DNA from: an uncultured Erwinia sp.
GTDB taxonomy: Bacteria > Pseudomonadota > Gammaproteobacteria > Enterobacterales > Enterobacteriaceae
Direction of reading: 5' to 3'
Length of the DNA: 64,000 nucleotides
Assembly (NCBI GenBank): GCA_945290265.1
Contig: CALYQW010000013.1
Coordinates: forward strand, 1-64,000
Shown: piece by piece, positions 8,020-18,675 of the stretch
Position numbering within the stretch: position 1 is the stretch's first letter
How the letters are laid out: the number at the start of each line of letters is the position of its first letter
Position numbers and translations under genes: made by a program
Notes under the pieces: generated by a model
Seen by the model: the letters and a program-made list of their open reading frames with translations, nothing else
The model's database searches: none
Told to the model about the DNA's origin: nothing

Positions 8020-10653
8020 ATGCCGAAGAAATCCACGTCCATAGGCGGTCAGACGCTACTTTTTAACCGGCTGAAACAGTTTGATGAACCCGGACTGTTC
8101 CAGGATAACTACGAGACGCCAGACTACATTCAGGCAAACCTGAAAGACATGCTGAGACCGTATCAGCATAGTGCGCTTCGTTACCTGCATTACACTCAGC
8201 GTAAACGGGAAGAGGCGCAGTTACATTATCGTCATCTCCTTTTCCATATGGCGACCGGCTCAGGGAAAACCATGGTAATGGCTAGCTTGATACTCTATTT
8301 GTTTAAAGAGTCCGGATATCAGAATTTCATCTTCTTCGTGCATACGGATGCGATTATTCAGAAAACTCGTGAAAACCTTCTCAACCCGCAGTCGCCGAAG
8401 TACCTGTTCAGCCAGACGATGGAAATCGACGGGGAAAAAATTATTGTAGCACCGGTAGAGACATTCCCGTCCGTGCCGGAGCACAACACAATTTATCTGA
8501 AGCTTACGACTATTCATAAGATGCATGATGAGCTGAACAGCCATCGTGAGAACAGCATCACTCGTGAGGATTTGAAAGAAACCCCACTCGTGATGCTTGG
8601 CGACGAGGCGCACCATTTCAATGCAGGCACCAAAGCGAAGGGCAAAGCAAGGACCTCTACAGAGTATGAGGAGCTGACTTGGGAGCGCACAATTGAAAGC
8701 GTTCTGGCGCTGCGCCCTGAAAACCGTCTTCTTGAGTTCACCGCCACCATTGACCTAGGGCAAAAAGAAATCGGCCAGAAGTACCGCGACAAGGTGGTGT
8801 ATCAGTATGACCTGAAACAGTTCATGTCAGACGGCTACTCTAAAAAAGTCATGTTGCTGGAAGCCAACCAGAATGACAGCGATAAGATGCTGGATGCTGT
8901 GTTGTTAAGTCAGTACCGCAAACTGACGGCAGGCGATAACGGTATCAACGGATTCAAGCCTGTCATACTGTTTAAGTCGAATAAAATCGCCATCTCAAAA
9001 GCGAAGCAGGATGAATTTTCGCTGATGATTTCTGCCCTTACGCCTGAAAGTGTTAAGCGCCATCTGGCGAATAAAAAAGTTCAACTTAGTTCCGACACCA
9101 GTATCTGGAATAAAGTAATACAGCGTTACGCTGAAAGCGATTTAGTGACAGTTATCGGACAGATTCAGGAAGACTTTAACGACTTAAATCTGTTGAACGT
9201 CAACAAGTCAGACCTGATGGAAGAAAACCCCGTTTTGCTGAACACTCTGGAAGAGGCAGACAATCCAGTGAGGGCAGTATTTGCTGTTGCCAAAGTCAAC
9301 GAAGGCTGGGACGTACTCAATCTCTACGATATCGTCCGCATTAGCGAACAGGCTAGCAGTAGTAAGTCCGGCACGGACAGCGAAGCGCAGCTTATCGGTC
9401 GTGGTGCGCGATATTACCCATTCCGTTATGACGGACAGCGTAGCTTTACCCGCCGTTTTGATACTAGTGCAATAGATCTAAGCGTACTTGAGCAGCTGCA
9501 TTACCACACCATCAATGAACCGGCGTATATCAGAACGCTGCACGCCTCACTTGAGCAGGCAGATATCGATGCGCAGCAGGATGGCAGTGGTCAAGTAGAA
9601 CACGCAAAACTGAAGGATGAATTTAAAAAGTCCGCCGTGTATCAGACTGGTAAACTGTATTTAAATGAAGTGGAAGAAATTGAAAGCAGCAGCAGATGCT
9701 GGGAAACCTACTCGTTGGAAACGCGTTTTGAAATACCTTATCAGACAGCCGGAGAGGAGTCTCTGGATAACCTGACCGGAGTAATAGTAGACGGCGGCAC
9801 AAAAATGGAGTCTTTAGTACTGGATGAACGCTTTTACCGTAAAGCGATGCAGAAAATCCGTTTCTATGAGTTGGATAACCTACAACGCTACTTCCCGAAA
9901 CTGATCAGTATTCGCGAGTTCATCTGTAGTGATTACTATCTGGGTAAGCTTAAAATTACCGTGACCGTCCCGCAAGCTCTCGATTTCTCCGCCATATCGT
10001 CAAAAGAAAAACTCGGCTTACTTGAAACTGTGCTGCTGCGAATTTCAGAGAATGTGCGGCGCAATGAGCAGAAGGTTAAGGGGACATACCGCTTTATCAG
10101 CCTGCCAGTTAGGGAAGTCATCAAAGATTATAGCCTGTATATAGAACCGTCCGTAACGATGAACCAGAAAATCACGGCAGAGAAGACTATCGGTAAAAAA
10201 TGGTATGTGTATGACAACGCGATACTTAACCAACTTGAGCATAAACTGATCAAAGTGCTGACAGCGTTTATGCCGAAGCTGAAAGCCCGTTATGACGATA
10301 TTTTCGTGTTACGTAACGATGAACAGTCAACGCGTTTTAAGTTAACCGAATTTGGCGGCGTACGGGGTTTTATGCCTGACTTCATCATGATATTAACCCG
10401 CCATGCTGATAATACTTATTGGCAGGTGTTTCTTGAGCCGAAGGGTGATGACAGGCTGCTGGATGAGAGGTGGAAAGAGCGAATGCTTGAAACACTGAAT
10501 GAGGAAGATTGCATTATTATTGATGAAAATGAGGACGTGAAGCTTATAGGCATTAAATTCTTTGCCAACAGCCAGATGGATGAGTTTATCAGCGATATAC
10601 AAGATAAAATTAATGGTGGCGAGCCACTCGAAACCTCATCGCTACTGCTTTAA
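8020..10653 (+). CDS. res: Type III restriction enzyme (Res), helicase-nuclease
   Basis: 877 residues. Superfamily 2 helicase motifs are clear: Walker A ATGSGKT at residues 78-84, the DEAH box at 195-198 (LGDEAHHF), motif III-like FTATI, and the motif VI area with LIGRGARYYPF near residue 460. The C-terminal endonuclease has the PD-(D/E)xK layout with PDF (D787) and EPK (E806, K808). Res needs Mod for target recognition and cuts after head-to-head translocation. The gene is intact and starts 5 bases after mod; a strong terminator follows. Its GC content is higher than that of the mod recognition region. Confidence 0.93.
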   Translation: MPKKSTSIGGQTLLFNRLKQFDEPGLFQDNYETPDYIQANLKDMLRPYQHSALRYLHYTQRKREEAQLHYRHLLFHMATGSGKTMVMASLILYLFKESGYQNFIFFVHTDAIIQKTRENLLNPQSPKYLFSQTMEIDGEKIIVAPVETFPSVPEHNTIYLKLTTIHKMHDELNSHRENSITREDLKETPLVMLGDEAHHFNAGTKAKGKARTSTEYEELTWERTIESVLALRPENRLLEFTATIDLGQKEIGQKYRDKVVYQYDLKQFMSDGYSKKVMLLEANQNDSDKMLDAVLLSQYRKLTAGDNGINGFKPVILFKSNKIAISKAKQDEFSLMISALTPESVKRHLANKKVQLSSDTSIWNKVIQRYAESDLVTVIGQIQEDFNDLNLLNVNKSDLMEENPVLLNTLEEADNPVRAVFAVAKVNEGWDVLNLYDIVRISEQASSSKSGTDSEAQLIGRGARYYPFRYDGQRSFTRRFDTSAIDLSVLEQLHYHTINEPAYIRTLHASLEQADIDAQQDGSGQVEHAKLKDEFKKSAVYQTGKLYLNEVEEIESSSRCWETYSLETRFEIPYQTAGEESLDNLTGVIVDGGTKMESLVLDERFYRKAMQKIRFYELDNLQRYFPKLISIREFICSDYYLGKLKITVTVPQALDFSAISSKEKLGLLETVLLRISENVRRNEQKVKGTYRFISLPVREVIKDYSLYIEPSVTMNQKITAEKTIGKKWYVYDNAILNQLEHKLIKVLTAFMPKLKARYDDIFVLRNDEQSTRFKLTEFGGVRGFMPDFIMILTRHADNTYWQVFLEPKGDDRLLDERWKERMLETLNEEDCIIIDENEDVKLIGIKFFANSQMDEFISDIQDKINGGEPLETSSLLL

Positions 10654-10667
10654 TCTTTTTGAACAAG

Positions 10668-10694
10668 AAAGGCGGAGCACAAAGCTCCGCTTTT
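10668..10694 (+). terminator. Terminator of the mod-res operon
   Basis: Stem gcggagc (10672-10678) and gctccgc (10684-10690) with a 5-base loop and T4, 15 bases after the res stop. Confidence 0.85.
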
Positions 10695-11378
10695 ACTCTT
10701 ATCTTATTACCATTTACTTTCGAGGTTACAAATATTACAAGTGCGCAAGTAAAAATGAAAACCTTACATTTAAAATCACTTGGTACACATCTGCTGCAAT
10801 GCCACCTTCATAATTCAGCGAATAATCTAGCTAACCACAAGCAGAAAAATCGCATTGTGCATGTGGAGGTGTCCCCTGTAAAAGTAAGTGGGCGCCTAGA
10901 CTTCAGTGTTCGACAAAGTAACCTAGACGAGACGGTGGTGGCATGATGATGACAATGGATGCTCTCCTGAAGGAATTAGAATGCAGTTACCGAGATAAGA
11001 TATAAATTACTTGTTAACTACCAGTTGAGTCAGCACAATTTAGTTAGTATAAATACAACTTATAGTTCTGAGAGAACCGGGCTTTGCGCATGCTGGAATC
11101 TTCAGAAGATTTAATCAGTATGTCGGAAGATGTATGAAAGTGAATAGTTTGTTTTGCAGGAATACTTACAAGGCGACGAGAGACTTCTTTGGATTAGTGA
11201 AATCCCAATTATTGTATAAGAAGCACTGAAGAGCTAAAAGTTAGTTGTTAAGCATACCAAATACTCTACTAAATGGGAGCTAAATAGGTGGATTTTGATG
11301 GAGTATTGAACTCAGTTTATGTCAATTTACATATAGAGTGTTCAATGCATGAGGCTAACTTAGTAAGAGTGATTTTTT
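10695..11378. other. Intergenic with degraded coding remnants
   Basis: No intact gene. Short frames at about 10659-10946 look like debris. The stretch 11073-11165 is a decayed relative of the left edge of the window (shared words such as accgggctttrcgcat, cagtatgtcg, aagtgaat and atacttaca), which suggests two old copies of the same element end. Confidence 0.4.
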
Positions 11379-12314
11379 CTAATAACCCCATAATCTAGAA
11401 TCTTCAAATAGATGATTAAAGCATTTTGATTTAGAAATAGGGAATGTCACATAAATAGCTTTTTGAGATTTTTTTGAAGGGAAGTTCATTATATTTAACT
11501 TGTCATAGAATTCATGACCCAAGACATAGCCAAAAAAATAACCAATAAAAACTTCTTTTCCTTTTTTGTTAATTAACTTATCATCAATAAATATCCTTGT
11601 ATATATATCAAGCGATGAATTTATTTCTGAGCTTATGATATCTCTGTGGGGTTTACCTATCATTGAGTATGAGTTTTTTGCAACCCAACTTAAATAACTT
11701 TCTGCATTGTGAATTTCACCACCATCCTTCCTATTAAATTTAGGGTATTTGAATAGGTCTAATTTTTTTAATTCTTTGATTGTATTTTTTTGAAAATTTA
11801 CTTTATGTGGATCTTCGCCTGAGGACTTATAAATTTTAGCTGGTATCTTTGAAGACTTTATCTCAACAGTATATATTCTATTTGCTCTGCAAAATTCTAA
11901 TGTTGCATCATCTAAATTTCCGTATTGATTTTTCGCTATGAAATCATTTATTTTTTTGATGGCCACATCAATGTTCGGATTATCAATTTCAAAAATCACC
12001 CCATCAAAGGGCGCATTCTTCTTAAATAAATCCAGTCGGATGTCATCGTAGCTTATGAAAGATAGGTTTGAGTTTGTTTTTTTATTTTCATGGTTTATTA
12101 AATCTATAAATAATTCCTCAACAATTTTCCCCTGCAATGTGTTTTTATTCGTTTCTGCTGTATTTCTGTTTGCTTCCCAAGTGTTCGCAGTATGGTTTGC
12201 GATTTCATTTAAATTAAAATTGATACCCTGTAAGTAGTCTTTGTAACTAAATATAATAATACATTCGTCTAATTTAAATAATTTAAAGCGGTCAGTTTTT
12301 ATTATATCAATCAT
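11379..12314 (-). CDS. Predicted PD-(D/E)xK nuclease, orphan
   Basis: 311 residues, very AT-rich. I do not recognise a named family, but three spaced motifs fit a PD-(D/E)xK nuclease core: an acidic helix GKIVEEL (E66/E67), a strand with FDGVIF (D104) and TVEIKSS (E151-x-K153). Secondary-structure order (helix, strand with Asp, strand with ExK, helix) also fits. It stands alone on the opposite strand, about 700 bases beyond the type III system, in a defence-rich island, so a restriction-type endonuclease or anti-phage nuclease is a reasonable inference. No partner methyltransferase is adjacent. It ends with LFEDSRLWGY. Confidence 0.6.
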   Translation of the reverse strand: MIDIIKTDRFKLFKLDECIIIFSYKDYLQGINFNLNEIANHTANTWEANRNTAETNKNTLQGKIVEELFIDLINHENKKTNSNLSFISYDDIRLDLFKKNAPFDGVIFEIDNPNIDVAIKKINDFIAKNQYGNLDDATLEFCRANRIYTVEIKSSKIPAKIYKSSGEDPHKVNFQKNTIKELKKLDLFKYPKFNRKDGGEIHNAESYLSWVAKNSYSMIGKPHRDIISSEINSSLDIYTRIFIDDKLINKKGKEVFIGYFFGYVLGHEFYDKLNIMNFPSKKSQKAIYVTFPISKSKCFNHLFEDSRLWGY

Positions 12315-12736
12315 TGTAAAAGTAATTATTTAATAATAAGTTGAAGAATTGTATTATAGCGTATGTTGATTGATTGTAAAGGTATCGATTGGGTTTTAAG
12401 CGTTTGTTAGGGTGCAGTGTACTCAATTATTATGCTGGTGGTAGAGTTCATCTCATTATTGAGGTATTTATGAGCAGAGCTTAACAATCTCTTAAAACTG
12501 AACTAATTCCAATGGTGTTGTATAGCTAAAGTCCTGGTTGCCAGACGAACACCAGCGCTTCATACGTCCTGTGGATCGAATCCCTGTGTGGGCCGACTGG
12601 CGTGTTAATCAAGTTAGGGGTGTTTGGGGGAGTTCTGCTGGCAATGTCAGGTGAATTACGGAGGTGCAGTAGTCATCAGAGCCAGATAGAACCGAAGCGT
12701 GTTTACTACGGTGTAATTCAGAGCTAGTCAGTCTTA
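12315..12736. other. Intergenic, no gene seen
   Basis: Holds the promoter of the minus-strand nuclease near its left end; otherwise no ORF, repeat or hairpin that I can support. Confidence 0.4.
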
Positions 12737-12946
12737 TCAGTTGCCTCGTGAGGCCGCAATACGTTGCAGCAGCCAGGCTTCTACTTCACTCTGCTTCCAG
12801 CGAGAACTGCGACCCAGCTTATTCGGCTTTGGAAATAAACCGTCTTTGATGAGCTTATAAAACCACTTATCCGTCAGGCCCGTGAATCGGGTAATGAACT
12901 GCATGTCCACCAGTTGGTCATCAAGCAGAGAAATTTGAATTGCCAT
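12737..12946 (-). CDS. alpA: AlpA family phage regulator
   Basis: 69 residues from the ATG at 12946, which has GGAAG eight bases upstream; longer in-frame starts exist but lack good ribosome sites. The sequence follows the AlpA/MerR-like winged-helix pattern: LVDMQFITRFTGLTDKWFYK then FPKPNKLGRSSRWKQSEVEAWL. AlpA proteins are small excisionase-type DNA-binding regulators of P4/CP4 islands that activate the integrase and bend DNA at att. With the integrase dead, its present role is unclear. Confidence 0.85.
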   Translation of the reverse strand: MAIQISLLDDQLVDMQFITRFTGLTDKWFYKLIKDGLFPKPNKLGRSSRWKQSEVEAWLLQRIAASRGN

Positions 12947-13053
12947 TGTACTGTCTTCCATTGTGGGACTGACCTGAGCGGGTGGTTGATTGCCTGTCAC
13001 CACCTGCCCTTCCACATCAATGGGGTAATTTGTAAAAAAGTGCAGAACCCAAA

Positions 13054-13338
13054 TTACAGAGGTCTGGGTCGTCCCAATCCGCTGGGCGCTGGTACATCAT
13101 TGCTTCCGTGGTAATAACAACCGTTCTTTTGCTCCTCCTTTGCCAAATAGCTGATGATGTAGCGCAGTCCATTGATAGCTTCGGTATCATCGTAATTTAC
13201 GGGCTTATCAACATTGGCCGCATAAGTAGGTTTAAACGTGCATCGGTTGTAATACCCTTCCTGTTCCGTTATTTCTCGCCATATTGTTCCAATGCGTTCT
13301 GCTATCGGGAATGTAGCCTTGAAGTGGTTTACTGAATT
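13054..13338 (-). pseudogene. Truncated YagK/YfjJ (inovirus Gp2-like) protein
   Basis: C-terminal end of a reading frame cut by the IS element: its upstream part would lie to the right of 13338 but is replaced by IS sequence. The remaining residues include IGTIWREIT, NYDDTEAINGLRYIISYLAK and a proline-glycine tail GLGRPRPL. This resembles the C-terminal domain of YagK/YfjJ-like proteins, common neighbours of alpA in CP4-type islands. Family call tentative; truncation by the IS is clear. Confidence 0.45.
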
Positions 13339-13391
13339 TGGCCACCTGAACAGAGGTGAAACGCTCACCTCAGAACAACACAGGTGCTCCA

Positions 13392-14560
<1,169 letters not shown>

Positions 14561-14658
14561 CCACTACACATCCCCCCACGACAGAAGTTTACAAAGAATA
14601 CCTTGTATCCTGTGGCCCATCTCTTATCATTCAGCAGTCTAATTTTTCAGAGAAACCT

Positions 14659-14958
14659 ATGCGTCTGCGACAGTCGTCAGCAAAATGGTTACTGGTGATA
14701 ACCTGTCTGGTCATGGCATTGTGCCTGGTCCAGCGGGCGGTCTACCTGCGCCATATGCTCAGCGGCGCAGCGCCGGTATCTCTGACTGCCACCAGTCACA
14801 GCACCTCAGCGGATAACACATCCGGGCCGCAGCCCTGCCAGCTTAGCGCCTGGTCTTTGCTGTGCGCTCAGCCGCTATTTTTTGATGGCGCACTGCCTGC
14901 GCTGTTCGCATTCCTGGTGCTGATGGCGGTCTTTACCGCACTGCACCGCGAGACCTGA
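14659..14958 (+). CDS. Small membrane protein at the scsA position
   Basis: 99 residues from the ATG at 14659. Two hydrophobic helices (about residues 9-27, WLLVITCLVMALCLVQRAVY, and 74-95, ALPALFAFLVLMAVFTAL) flank a periplasmic-type loop rich in Ser/Thr that holds CQLSAWSLLC, a Cys pair. It precedes scsB by 114 bases in the same orientation, the place of scsA in the Salmonella copper-sensitivity suppressor operon, but I cannot confirm orthology by sequence. Confidence 0.55.
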   Translation: MRLRQSSAKWLLVITCLVMALCLVQRAVYLRHMLSGAAPVSLTATSHSTSADNTSGPQPCQLSAWSLLCAQPLFFDGALPALFAFLVLMAVFTALHRET

Positions 14959-15072
14959 CGCGACAAGCCGGTCCCGATCCCGTTACTCAAAATCCATCTT
15001 AAAAACTGCGTTTTCCGCGAATAAAAACCGGCCTTACCACGCTTAAGGTCTTTAATTTATTCGGAGAAAACT

Positions 15073-17112
15073 ATGTTCGCTATCTTCAGGGGCGCGTTCC
15101 TCCTGTTGCTGCTGTGGGTTAATTTTGCCCAGGCAGCAGATACAGGCTGGCTGCAACCGTCCCAAAAAAATGATCACGCCCGCGTTCGTCTGCGGGCCGA
15201 AAAAACCGACAACGGCATCCATGCGCTGCTGTATATTCAGCTTGCGCCAGGCTGGAAAACCTACTGGCGCTCGCCCGGTGAGGGCGGTGTGGCACCAACC
15301 ATCCGCTGGAATACCCCGGTCAATGCGCAATGGTTCTGGCCGGTACCCTCACGGTTTGATATCTCGGGGCTGACCACCCAGGGCTACCACCAGCAGGTGA
15401 TTATTCCGCTGGTGCTCCCCGATGCCGCGCCGAAAACTCTGGCAGGAACCCTGACCCTTTCCACCTGCAGCAATGTCTGCGTGCTGACGGATTACCTCTT
15501 TACCCTGGATATGCAGCAGCCGCAGGATGCGGATTTCGCCGCAGATTTTAGCGCGGCGATGGCACGTATCCCGGCGGAGAAAGGCGTGGCGGATGACCTC
15601 AGTGCCCGCTGGGATGACGACAGTATCACCCTGAGTGCGCATGCTGCTGCCGGCTGGGATAACGCGGATATTTTCTTCGATCCGCTTCCCAACGGCATCA
15701 CGCCAGGTAAACCGCAGCTGCAGGTACAGGGTGATACCCTGACGGTGCAGGTGCCGGTAAGCGATGAATGGGGCGACAAACCGGGTAATCTCAACGGTGA
15801 ATGGCTCTCCTTTGTGCTGACCAGCCACGGCAACGTGCAGCAGGCCAAAGTGCAGATTGGTGCGGCCAGCGCGGCAGAACCGGTCGCTGCGCCCGCCGCC
15901 GCTGGATTGTGGCGCATCCTGCTGACGGCGCTGGCCGGAGGATTGATCTTAAACCTGATGCCGTGCGTGCTGCCGGTGATGGGGATGAAACTGAGCAGCG
16001 TGCTGCATGCCGGTAGCGATCGTCAGCGTATTCGCCTGCGTTTTCTGGTGACCAGCAGCGGCATTTTGACCTCTTTTGCCGTGCTGGCCGCGTTGATGAC
16101 GCTGCTGAAGCTAAGCAATGCCGCCGCAGGGTGGGGCATCCAGTTTCAGAACCCGTGGTTTATCGGGCTGATGGTGGCGGTCACCTTTATCTTCGCCCTG
16201 AACCTGTTCGGCGTGTTTCAGCTGTTTCTGCCAGCGCGTCTCAACAGTCGCCTCGCCGTTGCCGGCGGCCAATCCCTGTTCGGCAGCTTTTGCGAAGGTG
16301 CCTTTGCCACGCTGCTGGCAACTCCCTGTTCCGCGCCCTTTCTGGGTACCGCCGTGGCCTGGGCGCTTTCATCGTCAGTGGTCGAAATGTGGATAGTGTT
16401 TCTTACGCTCGGGATTGGTATGAGCCTGCCCTGGCTGCTGGTTGCGCTGGTGCCACAGTGTGCGCAGCTGCTGCCGCGCCCCGGTAAATGGATGAACACG
16501 CTGAAAATGCTGCTCGGGCTGCTGATGTTTGGCTCCTGCCTGTGGCTGGTGACGTTGCTCACCCCCCACACGGATGTCAGAACCACCGCCCTGATTGCGC
16601 TTGCGCTGATCCTGATCACGCTGTTTGCGGTGCTGAAAAGCGGTGAGAAGGTGTTCTGGCATTGCCTGGCGCTGACCATCGTGCTGGCGCTGTTCGGCGG
16701 ATATCAAATCAATACGCTGCTGAACGCCGCCAGCGCGCAGGATGCCCCGAATAACGATGTCATTCACTGGCAGCCACTCAGTGAAGCGGCCATCACGCAG
16801 GCGCTGGCGCAGAACAAAAAGGTGTTTGTGGATATCTCCGCGGACTGGTGCGTGACCTGCAAGGTTAACGAGCATCGGGTGCTGGACCGACCGCAGGTGA
16901 TTGCGGCGCTTAACCAGCCCGACGTGGTGGCGCTGCGGGCGGACTGGAGCAAACCCTCTGACACCATCAGCCGGTTTTTGCAGAAGCGCAATCGCTATGC
17001 CATCCCGTTTAATGAGGTCTGGTTGCCAGGCCGTGAACAGGGACAAATTCTTCCGCCTTTACTGGATCAGCAGACGGTCCTGGATGCACTGAATAACGGT
17101 AAATCATCATGA
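15073..17112 (+). CDS. scsB: ScsB, DsbD-like membrane thiol reductase
   Basis: 679 residues. Signal peptide ending at about residue 21 (NFAQA-ADTG); an N-terminal periplasmic immunoglobulin-like alpha domain to about residue 270 with the Cys pair STCSNVC; eight or so membrane helices (about 280-545) with the two buried cysteines in LMPCVLP and ATPCSAPF that carry electrons across the membrane; and a C-terminal thioredoxin-like gamma domain with WCVTC (C593, C596). ScsB passes reducing power from cytoplasmic thioredoxin to periplasmic partners such as ScsC. The stop overlaps the next start by four bases. The longer periplasmic domain distinguishes it from DsbD proper. Confidence 0.9.
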   Translation: MFAIFRGAFLLLLLWVNFAQAADTGWLQPSQKNDHARVRLRAEKTDNGIHALLYIQLAPGWKTYWRSPGEGGVAPTIRWNTPVNAQWFWPVPSRFDISGLTTQGYHQQVIIPLVLPDAAPKTLAGTLTLSTCSNVCVLTDYLFTLDMQQPQDADFAADFSAAMARIPAEKGVADDLSARWDDDSITLSAHAAAGWDNADIFFDPLPNGITPGKPQLQVQGDTLTVQVPVSDEWGDKPGNLNGEWLSFVLTSHGNVQQAKVQIGAASAAEPVAAPAAAGLWRILLTALAGGLILNLMPCVLPVMGMKLSSVLHAGSDRQRIRLRFLVTSSGILTSFAVLAALMTLLKLSNAAAGWGIQFQNPWFIGLMVAVTFIFALNLFGVFQLFLPARLNSRLAVAGGQSLFGSFCEGAFATLLATPCSAPFLGTAVAWALSSSVVEMWIVFLTLGIGMSLPWLLVALVPQCAQLLPRPGKWMNTLKMLLGLLMFGSCLWLVTLLTPHTDVRTTALIALALILITLFAVLKSGEKVFWHCLALTIVLALFGGYQINTLLNAASAQDAPNNDVIHWQPLSEAAITQALAQNKKVFVDISADWCVTCKVNEHRVLDRPQVIAALNQPDVVALRADWSKPSDTISRFLQKRNRYAIPFNEVWLPGREQGQILPPLLDQQTVLDALNNGKSS

Positions 17113-17831
17113 AAAAAATCCTTCTGGCGCTGAGCCTGTTTTCCGCCTTTACCCAGGCTGATACGACTTTTACCCCGCAGCAGGAGGCACGTATTGCCGC
17201 GCTGGTGCGTGACACCCTGGTGAATAATCCCCAAATCCTTGCCGAAGCCGCCGACCGGCTGAACGCGCAGGCCTCGGCGCAGGGTGAGGAGCAGTTCCGC
17301 GATGCAGTACAGCAGAATAAGGATTTTCTGTTTAATGACCCGAATTCGCCGCGCATTGGCGCGAAAAACCCGGCGCTGACACTGGTGGTGTTTACCGACT
17401 ATAACTGTCCGTACTGCAAAAAGTTTGACCCTTACCTGGAGCAAATCGTTAAGCAGCATCCTGACGTCGCGGTGGTGTTAAAATTCCTGCCTTACCGCTC
17501 GGAAAGTTCCCTCAGTTCCGCGCGCGATGCGCTGACTCTCTGGCATCGTCATCCGCAGCAGTTCCTGCGGTTTAACGACGTGCTGATGTCGAAGGTGGGT
17601 TATCACGACGATGCCAGTATTGCGGCCGCGAAGAAGAAAGCGGGCGTAACGGTGGATACACCGGACGATCAAAGCCTTGAGACCATTAAACGCAGCCTGG
17701 CAGTGGCGGAAAAGCTGGGTATCCAGGGAACGCCGGCGACCATTATTGGTGACGAAATGCTGTCGGGGTGGGTGCCGTACGCCCGCTTCGATGAAATGGT
17801 GACCGCTGCGCTGGCAAAGCGCAAATCCTAA
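17109..17831 (+). CDS. scsC: ScsC, DsbA/DsbG-like periplasmic thiol protein
   Basis: 240 residues with a signal peptide (cleavage after about residue 17, FTQA-DTTF), a predicted N-terminal helical oligomerisation arm (about 25-75), and a thioredoxin fold with the CPYC active site at residues 100-103 (DYNCPYCKKF) and a cis-proline loop GTPAT near residue 210. ScsC proteins are thiol isomerases/reductases kept reduced by ScsB and protect against copper and oxidative damage. ATGA overlap with scsB shows translational coupling. Confidence 0.9.
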   Translation: MKKILLALSLFSAFTQADTTFTPQQEARIAALVRDTLVNNPQILAEAADRLNAQASAQGEEQFRDAVQQNKDFLFNDPNSPRIGAKNPALTLVVFTDYNCPYCKKFDPYLEQIVKQHPDVAVVLKFLPYRSESSLSSARDALTLWHRHPQQFLRFNDVLMSKVGYHDDASIAAAKKKAGVTVDTPDDQSLETIKRSLAVAEKLGIQGTPATIIGDEMLSGWVPYARFDEMVTAALAKRKS

Positions 17832-17884
17832 TCTCAACCTGACGGCAGGCGCGCCAGCGTCTGCCAACGGAAAGGAGCCGCATC

Positions 17885-18637
17885 ATGCAGCACAAATATT
17901 TAGCGTTGGTAACGACGCTGCCGCTACTGGCCTGGGCCAGCGACCCGTTACCACCGGCAGTACAACAGTTTGAAAAGCAGGGCATAAAAATTATTAAGGA
18001 GGTCAAAACTGACGGCGGCCTGCGCAGCTGGCTTGGTCAGTATCAGGATCGGGGAGTGACCGTCTGGCTGACACCGGATGGTAAACACGCGATTTCCGGC
18101 TATCTGTACGACGATAAAGGTCAGAATCTTAGCGAAGAGCTGTTTCGCAACCAGCTGTATATTCCGCAGGGGCGGCAGCTGTGGCAGAAGCTCAGTACGG
18201 CACCGGGTATCAGACAGGGGAACCCGGCGGCGCAACGCAAAATCGTGGTGTTTGCCGACCCGTTCTGCCCCTACTGCAAGCAGTTTTGGGCGGCGGCACA
18301 GCCGTGGATCGCCTCCGGAAAAGTGGAGCTGGATACGCTGCTGGTTGCGGTGATTAACCCTAAAAGCGGGCAATACGCTTCCGCGATACTGAACGCCGCC
18401 GATCCGGCGCAGGCCTGGAATGACTATGAACTGTCAAATGGCAAGAAGCGCCCGGTTCCTCCCGCCAGCACGCCAGAGGCGACCTTCAATACCCTGCAGT
18501 ATCATCAGCGGTTAATGGATGAAACCGGTGCGCAGGGAACGCCGGCCATCTATTACATGAATGCCAGACAGGAACTGCAGCAGGTTGTGGGTATGCCGGA
18601 CCAGCAGCAGATGGCAGATATGTTTGGTCCGAAGTAA
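17885..18637 (+). CDS. dsbG: DsbG, periplasmic disulfide isomerase/chaperone
   Basis: 250 residues: signal peptide (cleavage near AWA-SDP), N-terminal dimerisation domain (about 20-80), linker helix and a thioredoxin-like domain with CPYC at residues 128-131 (DPFCPYCKQFW) and a cis-proline loop GTPAIYYM. The YYM after the loop is typical of DsbG. It is the third gene of the run, 53 bases after scsC with AAGGAG before the ATG; in the Salmonella scs operon this place is taken by the TlpA-like scsD. DsbG would here share ScsB as electron donor, an inference from linkage. Confidence 0.88.
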   Translation: MQHKYLALVTTLPLLAWASDPLPPAVQQFEKQGIKIIKEVKTDGGLRSWLGQYQDRGVTVWLTPDGKHAISGYLYDDKGQNLSEELFRNQLYIPQGRQLWQKLSTAPGIRQGNPAAQRKIVVFADPFCPYCKQFWAAAQPWIASGKVELDTLLVAVINPKSGQYASAILNAADPAQAWNDYELSNGKKRPVPPASTPEATFNTLQYHQRLMDETGAQGTPAIYYMNARQELQQVVGMPDQQQMADMFGPK

Positions 18638-18643
18638 CAACAG

Positions 18644-18675
18644 TAAAGCTCAGCGAGGTTACGCTGAGCTTTTGC
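18644..18675. terminator. Bidirectional terminator between dsbG and amine oxidase gene
   Basis: 11-bp stem aaagctcagcg/cgctgagcttt with T4 on the plus side and A-rich start giving T on the minus side. It serves two convergent genes. Confidence 0.85.
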
